Source: Moorena producens 3L (lineage in GTDB: Bacteria > Cyanobacteriota > Cyanobacteriia > Cyanobacteriales > Coleofasciculaceae). Taken from it: a stretch of DNA of 64,000 nt. Both the position numbers and the translations under genes were made by a program. Below the pieces are notes generated by a model that was not told the origin of the DNA, did no database searches, and was given only the letters and a program-made list of their open reading frames with translations. The stretch covers positions 174,502 to 238,501 of the forward strand of contig NZ_GL890825.1 of assembly GCF_000211815.1 (NCBI RefSeq), read 5' to 3'. This document shows, in pieces, positions 53,074 through 61,549 of this stretch. Within the stretch, counting starts at the first letter, position 1. Each line of letters opens with the position of its first letter.

Positions 53074-53778
53074 TTATTTATTAGTAATAATTTGATTAGG
53101 TAAATCTATGTGACTTTGACTAGTCTTGGAAAAAACTTGATCCTGTTTACTCTCTTTAGGTTCACCACGTTTACGAATAACCTTGCCTGGTACTCCTACA
53201 ACTACGGAGTAAGGCTCAACACTCTTGGTTAAAACTGTCCCAGCACCGATGACAGAACCTTTACCTATTCTGCAACCATCAAGGATTCTTACTCCCGCTC
53301 CTATCCAAACATCATCTTCTATAATGACACCTTTCTTAGTAGACGGTTGAAGGTCGATAGGCGTATCAAGATCATCAAAGGTATAGTTTGAAGTAACAAT
53401 TACAGTATGGGTAGCGATTCTGACCCAGTTTCCTATAACTAAGTCACCTGCACCATAAAGAAAACAGAAAGGGTTGACACTACAGTCACTACCAATTTTT
53501 ATCTTACCCTGTGCAGATATGAGCATTGCTGAACTTCGGATAATTGAGCGATCGCCAATATGAATAGCAGAGTCTTCCAAATTACATTTAAGAGTTACAT
53601 TATTTTCTACAATGACTCGATTTCCAAGAAATAATTTACTTAAATTATTTTTGATTACGCTTTTGCCTATATAACAGTCTTCCCCAAGATTTCCCAGGTT
53701 TTTATGGTAATAGTTTTGTATTACTTTTTTTTTATAATTATTCCGTAAATTACGAATTAACTTAAATAAGTTCCACAT
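53074..53778 (-). CDS. hexapeptide-repeat O-acetyltransferase
   Basis: This is a 234-aa left-handed beta-helix acyltransferase of the WbbJ/maltose-acetyltransferase type. Seen: repeated I/V-G-x-x motifs (HIGDRSIIRSSAMLI, KIGSDCSVNPFCFLYG, VIGNWVRIATHTVIVTSNY), then GVIIEDDVWIGAGVRILDGC and VVVGVPGKVIRKRG, the standard end of the helix. It probably moves acetyl from acetyl-CoA to a sugar of the glycan. A Lys/Asn-rich N-terminus of about 25 residues precedes the domain. It lies 25 bases after wzt. Confidence 0.87.
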   Translation of the reverse strand: MWNLFKLIRNLRNNYKKKVIQNYYHKNLGNLGEDCYIGKSVIKNNLSKLFLGNRVIVENNVTLKCNLEDSAIHIGDRSIIRSSAMLISAQGKIKIGSDCSVNPFCFLYGAGDLVIGNWVRIATHTVIVTSNYTFDDLDTPIDLQPSTKKGVIIEDDVWIGAGVRILDGCRIGKGSVIGAGTVLTKSVEPYSVVVGVPGKVIRKRGEPKESKQDQVFSKTSQSHIDLPNQIITNK

Positions 53779-53802
53779 ATTTGATAATGGTTATAAAAAA
53801 AA

Positions 53803-55080
53803 TTATTGGGGTAATGCTTTCCATTTTCTAGGTTGATAAAATTGACATTGTGTCATTAATGAATTACTTTTAACTTTGAAGGTTAATGGTACGTGATCGT
53901 AGATATACTTAGGTGGCTTTTTGACCCAGACTCTACTAGAGTAAGAACCAGGTCTTAATCCAAGATAAGGCATTTCTAACTGAAGTTCAACTAGTCCATT
54001 ATAAATTTTTAATATTGTGTTGTCTAGGTGACTATCGAGGTTTAATAATGGTTCCCCTTCTCCTGCAATTTCTCTAATCTGAAAACAAAGGATGCCATGA
54101 GAAATTTCTGTGTGAGCTTTGCACTTAACACACAAGTATAAAGGTTGACCACTCATAGGATATTCAATCCTATTTCCTTGTCCATCTCTAAAGTAAACGC
54201 CAATAATATCTAAACCAGTGCTTTCTTCTGGTGATTTTTCTTTCAAGAAAACAGCTCCCTGTGATTCCTGTTTGTTATCTAGGAACAAATCTTCATCATA
54301 TTTTTGCATTACCACAGCCGCCTTACCAACTGCTAGTAATTTTCCTCGTTGAAGATAAATTGCTGAATCACAAATAGATAGAATAGAATTAGGATTGTGA
54401 GCTACTAGAACAAACGTTGTACCTTTATCACGTAATTCAGACAGCTTTCTATAGCATTTCATCCTAAACAGAAGATCGCCGACTGCTAGCACCTCATCAA
54501 TCAGAAGAATATCTGGTTCTGTATGAATTGCACTAGCGAAGCCTAACCTTGCTGCCATTCCAGAACTATAGGTTTGTACCGGCGAATCAATCGCATCCCC
54601 AATTTCCGCAAACTCTAGAACTTGATCAAACCGCTGATCAATTTCTTCCTTCGACAACCCCAAAATCGACATATTGGCATAAATATTTTCCCGCCCTGTC
54701 AAAATCGGATTAAACCCTGCTCCCAAAGCAATCAATGGTGCCAACCGACCTTTAACTTCCACAGAGCCAACATCCGGCTTAATCAAACCACTAATAATCC
54801 GCAACAATGTCGATTTACCACTACCATTTGTCCCCACTAAGCCAATAGCTTCTCCTCGTCGCAATTGAATACTGACATCATTCAGTGCCCAAAACTCCTT
54901 TTTCCGCAGCTTCTCATCCTTCTGCCTCAATCCTACTAACTCAGTGGCAATATCATGGACCCCATATAATAAAGACCGCTTCAAGTCCCGACAAAACTTT
55001 TTAGAAACCCCATTAACCGAGAGAATGACTTCACTATCCTGGGATTTGTCCGCAACGTCTCGCTCAGTGCTACTAATCAT
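53803..55080 (-). CDS. wzt: polysaccharide ABC exporter ATPase (Wzt-type)
   Basis: This is a 425-aa ATP-binding protein that drives export of undecaprenyl-linked polysaccharide. Seen: Walker A GTNGSGKST at residues 83-91, LTGRENIYANMSILGL, the signature QTYSSGMAARLGFASA, and Walker B DILLIDEVLAVGD. After about residue 290 comes a beta-rich C-terminal domain (QGNRIEYPMSGQPLYLCVK), as in Wzt proteins that recognise the chain end of the glycan. It starts two bases past wzm, so the pair is coupled. Confidence 0.95.
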   Translation of the reverse strand: MISSTERDVADKSQDSEVILSVNGVSKKFCRDLKRSLLYGVHDIATELVGLRQKDEKLRKKEFWALNDVSIQLRRGEAIGLVGTNGSGKSTLLRIISGLIKPDVGSVEVKGRLAPLIALGAGFNPILTGRENIYANMSILGLSKEEIDQRFDQVLEFAEIGDAIDSPVQTYSSGMAARLGFASAIHTEPDILLIDEVLAVGDLLFRMKCYRKLSELRDKGTTFVLVAHNPNSILSICDSAIYLQRGKLLAVGKAAVVMQKYDEDLFLDNKQESQGAVFLKEKSPEESTGLDIIGVYFRDGQGNRIEYPMSGQPLYLCVKCKAHTEISHGILCFQIREIAGEGEPLLNLDSHLDNTILKIYNGLVELQLEMPYLGLRPGSYSSRVWVKKPPKYIYDHVPLTFKVKSNSLMTQCQFYQPRKWKALPQ

Positions 55081-55082
55081 AA

Positions 55083-55955
55083 TTAAGAACTGATCCTCTC
55101 AACTACAAAAGGGATGGATAGACGATAGACAATCCAAGCTAGGAGCAATCCCACAACAGCAATCCCACTCGTAACCCAAAATCCCAGAGGTTCTGATATC
55201 ACACCTGTCGTTGCCAACTCTCGTGTTGTCACCAGCAAAGGAGTGACTGGATTCAATTTCACAATAGCGCCAAATACCCCCTCACTAGGAACTGGGTAGA
55301 CAACTGGAGTCAGAAACAACCAAAATCCAGTTGCCAAAGTAAGACCCATAGAAAAATCTTTATACAAGGCTCCCATCGGGGCTAATAACAAGCCAATAAA
55401 TGTTCCGAATAAGACAAGATGAATGAAAGCCACTGGTGCTATAATCACGCTCCAACTTACTGGCATCCTGAACCAGATAAACAAGCCCACAATCAGAATC
55501 AGCTTGATACCAAAGTTAAAAAATACTTGACCCAGTTTGCTAAGAATAATGGCTTCACGGGGGAAATTAATTTTAGCCAACATCGCCTTTGCCTCGGTCA
55601 CCGCTTGGACAGGACCATTCAGTGTTTCCACAAAAGTCTGCCACAGGGTCATGCTAAACATCACATAAGCTGGATAGGGCAAGCCCGTGCTACCAACATT
55701 AATCACCCCGTTACTCTTAGCCAAAGTAAAGCCAACAGCCGTCACAATTGGTGGTATAAAAGCCCAGATAATTCCCAGCAATGACTGGCGGTATTGAGCA
55801 CTGATATCCCGGACCAGAAGTCGCCAAGCTAGTTCTCTAGAAGCCAGCAAGTCTCGCCCCATCTCTTGAAATAATTGAAGCGGATGCCTCATCTGACTCT
55901 CAGGGGTATAAACCACCCTGGGTAATCTCTGATCTGATCTTTGAGTCCGTTTCAA
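55083..55955 (-). CDS. wzm: polysaccharide ABC exporter permease (Wzm-type)
   Basis: This is a 290-aa ABC-2 membrane protein with six helices. Seen: RELAWRLLVRDISAQYRQSL, LGIIWAFIPPIVTAVGFTLA, IILSKLGQVFFNFGIKLILI, FIGLLLAPMGALYKDFSMGL and FWLFLTPVVYPVPSEGVFGA, the usual pattern. Start is TTG 55955, with a GAGGAG ribosome binding site 6 bases before it. It is the first gene of the minus-strand locus, so its upstream region probably holds the main promoter. A 40-bp A/T palindrome lies at 56039-56078. Confidence 0.95.
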   Translation of the reverse strand: MKRTQRSDQRLPRVVYTPESQMRHPLQLFQEMGRDLLASRELAWRLLVRDISAQYRQSLLGIIWAFIPPIVTAVGFTLAKSNGVINVGSTGLPYPAYVMFSMTLWQTFVETLNGPVQAVTEAKAMLAKINFPREAIILSKLGQVFFNFGIKLILIVGLFIWFRMPVSWSVIIAPVAFIHLVLFGTFIGLLLAPMGALYKDFSMGLTLATGFWLFLTPVVYPVPSEGVFGAIVKLNPVTPLLVTTRELATTGVISEPLGFWVTSGIAVVGLLLAWIVYRLSIPFVVERISS

Positions 55956-56835
55956 AACTATCTCCTCACTAAAATCCCTATGGTTACTCTGGTTTAAACT
56001 TGTGGAATAACAATCAATTATTTTATCGAATCGATTATATAATAATAAATTTTAAATTAATTTAAAATTTATTATTATCATAGCTTTACCATAGCGCCCT
56101 GCTAGGTTTTAGCTCTGAGGTATTTATACTTATTTAAGGTATTTTTTAAAAGAGTGTAATGGCCATTAATAAAACGTAATAATATAGGTTTTATTGCTAA
56201 AATATCAATGGTTTACAACTCTTTAAAGCTTGAATAATTTGATACTATTTTTTTGCTATAATCTACAGGTTATGGTGAGATTTTAAATCTAGAATTATGG
56301 TTTATAATAATTATCTGTTCAGTTATTCAAGAGTTATTGGTTAAATCTGGATAGTTTAGCCAATCAATTAAATTCATTGGTTCAGAAAAAAAACTCTACC
56401 CCAGTTGACCAAACTATTCTTCAGCCAATTTTTTTTCCAATCACCAGCCTTGATATCAAGTTGCGTTCAAAGATATCACGATTCACAATCAGGAGGGGGA
56501 AGAGGGGAAAGAGTCCAGAGTATACCATCGGGCACCTCTGGTTTAGAACCGGACTTTCCGACCCGTCTGTTGCCGGTAATATCATGTCAGGATAATTACC
56601 CTTAATAAAAATCTCCCCCATCTGGCCATCTGGCCATCTGGCCATCTCCCCACACTTCCCACCCTCCCCAAGCTCCCCGCGCCCCCCAAAATTGATGGGT
56701 ATTCAACCAGACTTGATATAAGGGGTTAATCATTTCCCGACTCTTCGGATTTCAGCTCTCGGATCACTTAGCAGTTGGATAGTAAAAGATTTAGCTAAAG
56801 CTTCAAGAATCCCGGTCTATTTATAGCGGGGAGAC
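55956..56835. promoter_or_regulatory. upstream region of the polysaccharide locus
   Basis: This is an 880-bp gap without a convincing gene. It begins with the wzm leader and a TATATAAT box (56035-56042, minus strand) that could be a -10 element, though no good -35 was found. It includes the 40-bp palindrome 56039-56078 and an ATCTGGCC (8-bp) tandem array near 56620. GTCAGGATAATTA near 56585 matches a sequence near 12845. A small frame at 56377-56605 has no coding support. Confidence 0.5.
56039..56078. repeat. 40-bp perfect A/T palindrome upstream of wzm
   Basis: Twenty bases on each side are exact complements with no loop. Every base is A or T. It could extrude as a cruciform or be a dyad bound by a regulator. 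It lies 84-123 bases before the wzm start. Confidence 0.9.
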
Positions 56836-58629
56836 TCAAGACAACCCATACAGGGCAATCACCAGTGGCGGAATAATCAATGCCATCAACAAACTTAATG
56901 GGGCACCCACCCTAGCAAAATCCAAAAACCTGTAACCCCCTGGCCCATAAACCATGGTATTGGTCTGATACCCAATCGGAGTCATAAAACTATTGGATGC
57001 TGCAAACATCACTGTAAACATAAATGCCAGAGGATTGAGACTCAAACTCTTAGCTACCTCCACAGCAATCGGCAATAGTAACACCACCGAAGCATTATTA
57101 GACAGCACCTCTGTGATCAGGACAGTAACCACATAGAACAGTGTTAACAACCAATAACCAGGGAGATTACCCCCCAGTGCCACTAAATTTTCCCCTAACC
57201 ATTGGGTTGTGCCTGACTCCTTCATGGCTATTCCCAAAGGAATTAACCCAGCCAGCAGGAAAATAATATCCCAGCGTACTGTTCCGTACAGTTCCCCAGG
57301 CTTGAGACAACCAGTGATCACCATCAAGACTACTCCCAACAAGGCACTCACCATAATCGGTAGTACATTAAAGGCAGCTGCTAAGACTACCCCTACACTA
57401 ATTGCGATCGCAATCCCTGCTTTGTCTCGCCGTAGGGTTTCTAAATCTCGCTGTCCAATCACCAACAAATCTCGACTGGTTTGCAATCCCAACAAACTTT
57501 GCCTCGGACCTTGTACCAACAGCACATCACCAAAGTGCAAGCAAACTCTTCCAAGTCTTTCTCTGACCAGTTCCTGTCCCCGTCGAATTGCCAAAACCGT
57601 ACCGTTATAGCGTTGTCGAAACCGCATATCCTTTAAGGTTGAGCCAATTAAATTAGAGTTAGCCAGGATCAACACCTCAGCAATCCCTTCCTCCCCAGAG
57701 GTAAGACCCGTTTCCAAGGGTTGCTTTCCAAATTGGACATCAGCTAAGATTTCTATCCCTCGTTCATCTTTGACTCTCAGCAGACACTCCCGACCAGACC
57801 TCACAATCAAAATATCCCCTGGTCGCAATACTTTATCTGCCAGCGGTTGGGGAAAACGGCTACCATTGCGAATCAGTTCCAAAACGTCCAAATCAAACTT
57901 CCGCTGAATTTCACTGGCACGTAGGGTTTGCCCCACTAGGCTGGAATCTGGTGTAATGACAATTTCACTGACATACTCTTTGAGATTATAGTCCTGAGTG
58001 ACAATACCATTGCTGGCTACTTTACGGTTGGGCAAAAGTCGGGGTGCCACTAGAGCCAAATATGCCAATCCTATGGTGAATGTAATTAGCCCCAATCGGG
58101 TGAATTGAAACAAGCTGAAATCACCATAGCCCAACTGTTTAGACAACCCACTGGCCAAGACATTAGTGGAGGTGCCAATGGTAGTGATCATGCCCCCTAA
58201 GATAGTGACAAAGGATAAGGGCATCAAAAGCCTAGAAGGGGAAATACTTTGCTTGCGGCACCAATCTTCTACAATAGGAAGTAGTACAGCCACCACAGCG
58301 GTATTGTTAATGAAGCCTGTTATGGGCCCAGCAATTATTCCCATGGTAAAGATTTGCTGGGTTGACTCCTTGCCTCCCCACTTCAGCAGTAGGTCATTCA
58401 CGATTTGAAGCGCCCCAGTTCGGGCAATCCCAGCACTGAGGATAAACATAGCCATCACAGTGATCGTGGCAGGGTTGCCAAAACCGGAGATTCCCTGTTC
58501 TGGGGTGACTAGCTTTAGAAGCATAAGTAATACCATCACTGCGATCGCAGTGATATCCACTGGCATCCATTCCCTAATGAAACTGATTAAAGCTAGTAGG
58601 ACAACGCTCAGGGTTAGAAATATAGTCAT
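56836..58629 (-). CDS. SLC13-family permease with two RCK_C domains
   Basis: This is a 597-aa membrane transporter of the SLC13/DASS type, with about six helices on each side of a soluble insert. Seen: FGNPATITVMAMFILSAGIA, GFINNTAVVAVLLPIVEDW, LGGMITTIGTSTNVLASGLS and later LSNNASVVLLLPIAVEVAKS and SFMTPIGYQTNTMVYGPGGY, the two inverted-repeat substrate loops. The insert carries RCK_C domains (about 208-285 and 305-380). SAC1/SLT-like relatives move sulfate; the substrate here cannot be told. The ATG 58629 lies near a GCGATCGC site. Confidence 0.92.
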   Translation of the reverse strand: MTIFLTLSVVLLALISFIREWMPVDITAIAVMVLLMLLKLVTPEQGISGFGNPATITVMAMFILSAGIARTGALQIVNDLLLKWGGKESTQQIFTMGIIAGPITGFINNTAVVAVLLPIVEDWCRKQSISPSRLLMPLSFVTILGGMITTIGTSTNVLASGLSKQLGYGDFSLFQFTRLGLITFTIGLAYLALVAPRLLPNRKVASNGIVTQDYNLKEYVSEIVITPDSSLVGQTLRASEIQRKFDLDVLELIRNGSRFPQPLADKVLRPGDILIVRSGRECLLRVKDERGIEILADVQFGKQPLETGLTSGEEGIAEVLILANSNLIGSTLKDMRFRQRYNGTVLAIRRGQELVRERLGRVCLHFGDVLLVQGPRQSLLGLQTSRDLLVIGQRDLETLRRDKAGIAIAISVGVVLAAAFNVLPIMVSALLGVVLMVITGCLKPGELYGTVRWDIIFLLAGLIPLGIAMKESGTTQWLGENLVALGGNLPGYWLLTLFYVVTVLITEVLSNNASVVLLLPIAVEVAKSLSLNPLAFMFTVMFAASNSFMTPIGYQTNTMVYGPGGYRFLDFARVGAPLSLLMALIIPPLVIALYGLS

Positions 58630-59264
58630 AGATAGCGATCGCTCTCACCAAAAAAGACTACCTTAGTTAGGTAGCTCATGGACATCCATCAAACATTTTG
58701 ATAAATTTACCTATCCATGGAATTTATCTCGCCATATACTAGCCAAAATGATTCAATAACGCTATTAGTTAGCGTATCCTTTATCAAACTAATTTATAGT
58801 TATAGCAATGAGCATAAGCCTTAGGAAATCAAATTAATTTAAAGGTAACTTCGGAACTTCGGAACTTTGGAACAAGCATGTACTAATCTTTATTCCCCGA
58901 ATTCATCCGTGACTATGAACTTAATTATTCATTATTATCTATTCAAGTAGATCCCTTAATTAAAACTTTAAATTAAGACACCCTTGATTTAAAAAAAATT
59001 AATAATAAACTGTCAATTATTGTTGACTGTTAACTGTTGACTGTTAACTGTTGACTGTTAATCTTACCATCCCGCCAACAAAAAAATCAATTAAATTAAA
59101 ATTGAATAAACTCCTGGGGGTTGCTCTGAGGATGCCAGGGGAACAGGTAGCTTCTGGAGTAGGGGAGTAGGGGATATTCCATGTCCGTCCCGATTCCCCC
59201 ATCCCCCCATCTTCTTCAAAGTAAAGCGTGGTAGCTCACGCTTCGAGCAATTTTCCACTTCCCA
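58630..59264. other. gap with a TGTTGACTGTTAAC repeat
   Basis: GGAACTTCGGAACTT near 58852 is a short direct repeat. About two and a half units of a 14-bp (two heptamers) TGTTGACTGTTAAC repeat lie near 59026-59062. The rest is A/T-rich. No gene is seen. Confidence 0.55.
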
Positions 59265-60275
59265 TCAAGCAGAATTCCCAGAGGGATCACCCTTACTACC
59301 CTTGTCAATACGCTTGATCGGTTTCGGTCTTGGTCTTTGGGGTTTGGGTGCTGTGGCTGTAGCCACGCCATCCTTTTTACGAGGAGGGCGTGGCTTCGGG
59401 TAACTCTTTTTAGCACCAAAACGTTTTTTATTTTTATTAAATGGTTTCCTCTTTGGTCCAAATTTGTTGAGAAAACCAATATCGTTTCCTTCCTGGATCA
59501 CCAGGGTATTGGCTTGCAGCTGTGCATGTAAATCCCAAAAATGACCAACGACCCTTTCTCCCAGGCAACCCTTAAGCTTTAACTTGAAAAACTTAGGCTT
59601 ATCTGACTCTTTACGAGGTAATTGCCTAATTTTAACAACGACTTGTTCCTTCTCCCGCGAATGGTAGATCACCTCGCCACGAATGGAAAAATAGCCATCC
59701 TTCGGAATCGGTTCCGCCTCAGCTTCTGAGGAGTCATTTGATGTCTCGACTTCTGCTTCGGACTGAGCAACTCCCGAGTCAGTTGTTTCAGCTGAAGCTG
59801 TGGGTTCGAGAGTTTCTGGTTCCCAGACGCCAACAATTTGGACATGTAAGTTATCGTCTGCTTGCCTGATGCGGGGATAGACAACCCAGAGGTGGGGCTG
59901 ATTGAGATCTAAGTGATTCTTGACCAAACTCATGACCCGACCGAGTAACACCGCATCAATCAAGGTTCCATCTGCCGCTACAAGTGTTCCCCTGGTCAAC
60001 TGCTCTGCGGAAGGCATATATTTGCCATTGACCAGACCAATGGCGCGGTATTGCCTAGGTTCACTGGGGGCAGGAATTGGGTGCTGTCTTGAGACCTTAC
60101 TTGAGACCTGAGTAGTTACTTTCCCATTAGATTCAGCTAAGGGAGCTGATTTGGTGGTATCTTGAGAGCCACCAGTTGGTGTTTCTGGGGGCTGGTTTTG
60201 CACACTGGATACTTCCGGTGGTTGGATTCCAGATGACTCAGCTGAGTCGGGAAGCCGATTCACAGACGAATTCAT
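59265..60275 (-). CDS. conserved cyanobacterial protein with basic, RNA-binding-like tail
   Basis: This is a 336-aa protein of unknown function. The start ATG 60275 has AGGAGG 5 bases before it, so an in-frame GTG-type extension up to 60407 is unlikely. Residues 1-90 are Ser/Pro/Glu-rich. A first folded block follows (YRAIGLVNGKYMPSAEQL and LIDAVLLGRVMSLVKNHLDL, VVYPRIRQADDNLHVQIVGV), then an acidic linker, a second block (YFSIRGEVIYHSREKEQVVV, KIRQLPRKE) and a Lys/Pro-rich tail (KRKPFNKNKKRFGAKKSYP). The blocks look like nucleic-acid-binding beta domains, but I know no function. Confidence 0.75.
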   Translation of the reverse strand: MNSSVNRLPDSAESSGIQPPEVSSVQNQPPETPTGGSQDTTKSAPLAESNGKVTTQVSSKVSRQHPIPAPSEPRQYRAIGLVNGKYMPSAEQLTRGTLVAADGTLIDAVLLGRVMSLVKNHLDLNQPHLWVVYPRIRQADDNLHVQIVGVWEPETLEPTASAETTDSGVAQSEAEVETSNDSSEAEAEPIPKDGYFSIRGEVIYHSREKEQVVVKIRQLPRKESDKPKFFKLKLKGCLGERVVGHFWDLHAQLQANTLVIQEGNDIGFLNKFGPKRKPFNKNKKRFGAKKSYPKPRPPRKKDGVATATAPKPQRPRPKPIKRIDKGSKGDPSGNSA

Positions 60276-60626
60276 ATAACCTCCTAGCGGCGGAGACACA
60301 TTCCCATGGGTGGTTTTGACTGACATTGGCAGCATTGTTTTGTCAACATCTTCCAGCTTTCCGGTGTCCTTTCCAGAAAAAATTATCCTGGATTCTTGCC
60401 ACCACAAAACTGGAGGGTGAGCGCACTTGGTACTAGTCTACCCACTGTACAGAATGCAGTGAGATAAAGGCTAGATCCGCAAAGTTTATGGAATCTTTAA
60501 TCTGAGCGGTTTCTAGCCGATTTAACTGAGCTTTAATGCTAGCTTATTTAATAGATAGGATTTATGGGAGGATACTTTAAAACCCCCAAATCGTTTCATA
60601 ATGGCAATAGAGTTCAAGAAGGTTTT

Positions 60627-61475
60627 GTGTCTCAAAAGCGCAGTCTGTGGATCAAAATAGTGCTAGTACTAGCTGTGCTAGCGTTTATCGGTATTTCGAT
60701 GATTCCTTTGCTAGGGAATATTTTCAAGGATAATCCCGCCTCTGTTGGGGCAACACCTACAGCTACACCAAATATGTCTGCCCAGCAGCAAGCAGAACTA
60801 GAAGCTCAAGCCAAGGGTTATGAACTAGTCTTGCAGCGAGAACCAGAAAATTTAACGGCTTTGAGAGGTCTGCTGGAGATACGGCTGCAGCTAAGAGACA
60901 TCAAAGGCACGATTGAACCCCTAGAAAAGTTAGCCAAACTCAATACTGACCAGACAGATTATGGAGTCTTGCTGGCTCAGGTAAAACAACAAATTGGCGA
61001 TCGCGAAGGAGCAGCTCAAGCCTATCGGGACATATTAAACGCTAAGCCTGGGGATATGAATGCTCTGCAAGGGTTAGTTAGTTTGCTAACCCAGGAAAAC
61101 CGCCCAGAAGCAGCCATCGGTTTGCTGCAAGACACCTTAAAAAGTTCCCAGCAAGTCAATGAAATTAAGCCTGGGAGCATTGATGTCATTTCTGTGCAGT
61201 TGTTGTTAGGTCAAGTTTACGCGAATCAGAAGCGTTATGACGAAGCCACAGCTATATATGACCAGGCAATCAAAGGCAACCAAGATGACTGGAGACCAGT
61301 GCTAGCTAAAGCCATGATTTTTCAAGAACAGGGTAACACTGAAAAGGCTAAACCCCTCTTTGACCAGGCTACATCCCTAGCACCAGCCAAGTACAAAGAC
61401 CAAGTCAAACAGTTGGCAGCCGAAACTCCAAAAACTCCGGAAACTCCCGAAATTCCCGAAACTCCCGAAGATTAG
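60627..61475 (+). CDS. membrane-anchored TPR protein
   Basis: This is a 282-aa protein with one N-terminal helix (IKIVLVLAVLAFIGISMIPL) and several tetratricopeptide repeats that probably bind a partner (about residues 50-260: YELVLQREPENLTALRGLLE, GAAQAYRDILNAKPGDMNAL, DEATAIYDQAIKGNQDDWRP, KAKPLFDQATSLAPAKYKDQ). The C-terminus is a short ETP-rich repeat (KTPETPEIPETPED). The GTG start 60627 has AAGAAGG before it. The upstream ATG 60564 would add 21 polar residues and lacks a ribosome binding site. It is divergent from the conserved basic-tail protein. Confidence 0.82.
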   Translation: MSQKRSLWIKIVLVLAVLAFIGISMIPLLGNIFKDNPASVGATPTATPNMSAQQQAELEAQAKGYELVLQREPENLTALRGLLEIRLQLRDIKGTIEPLEKLAKLNTDQTDYGVLLAQVKQQIGDREGAAQAYRDILNAKPGDMNALQGLVSLLTQENRPEAAIGLLQDTLKSSQQVNEIKPGSIDVISVQLLLGQVYANQKRYDEATAIYDQAIKGNQDDWRPVLAKAMIFQEQGNTEKAKPLFDQATSLAPAKYKDQVKQLAAETPKTPETPEIPETPED

Positions 61476-61549
61476 TGATGAGTAACCGACACAGAGTACT
61501 AACGCTAGTTACCCATGACTCGACCACTGAGGCAGTCTCGGACTAGTAA

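Noticed and set aside
15292..55955. Search for KpsC/KpsS or WaaA Kdo transferase in the locus
   Set aside because: None recognised; the polysialyltransferase-like 423-aa protein is only a distant candidate.
56377..56645. Short reading frames upstream of the polysaccharide locus
   Set aside because: Overlapping in several frames, low complexity, no ribosome binding site.
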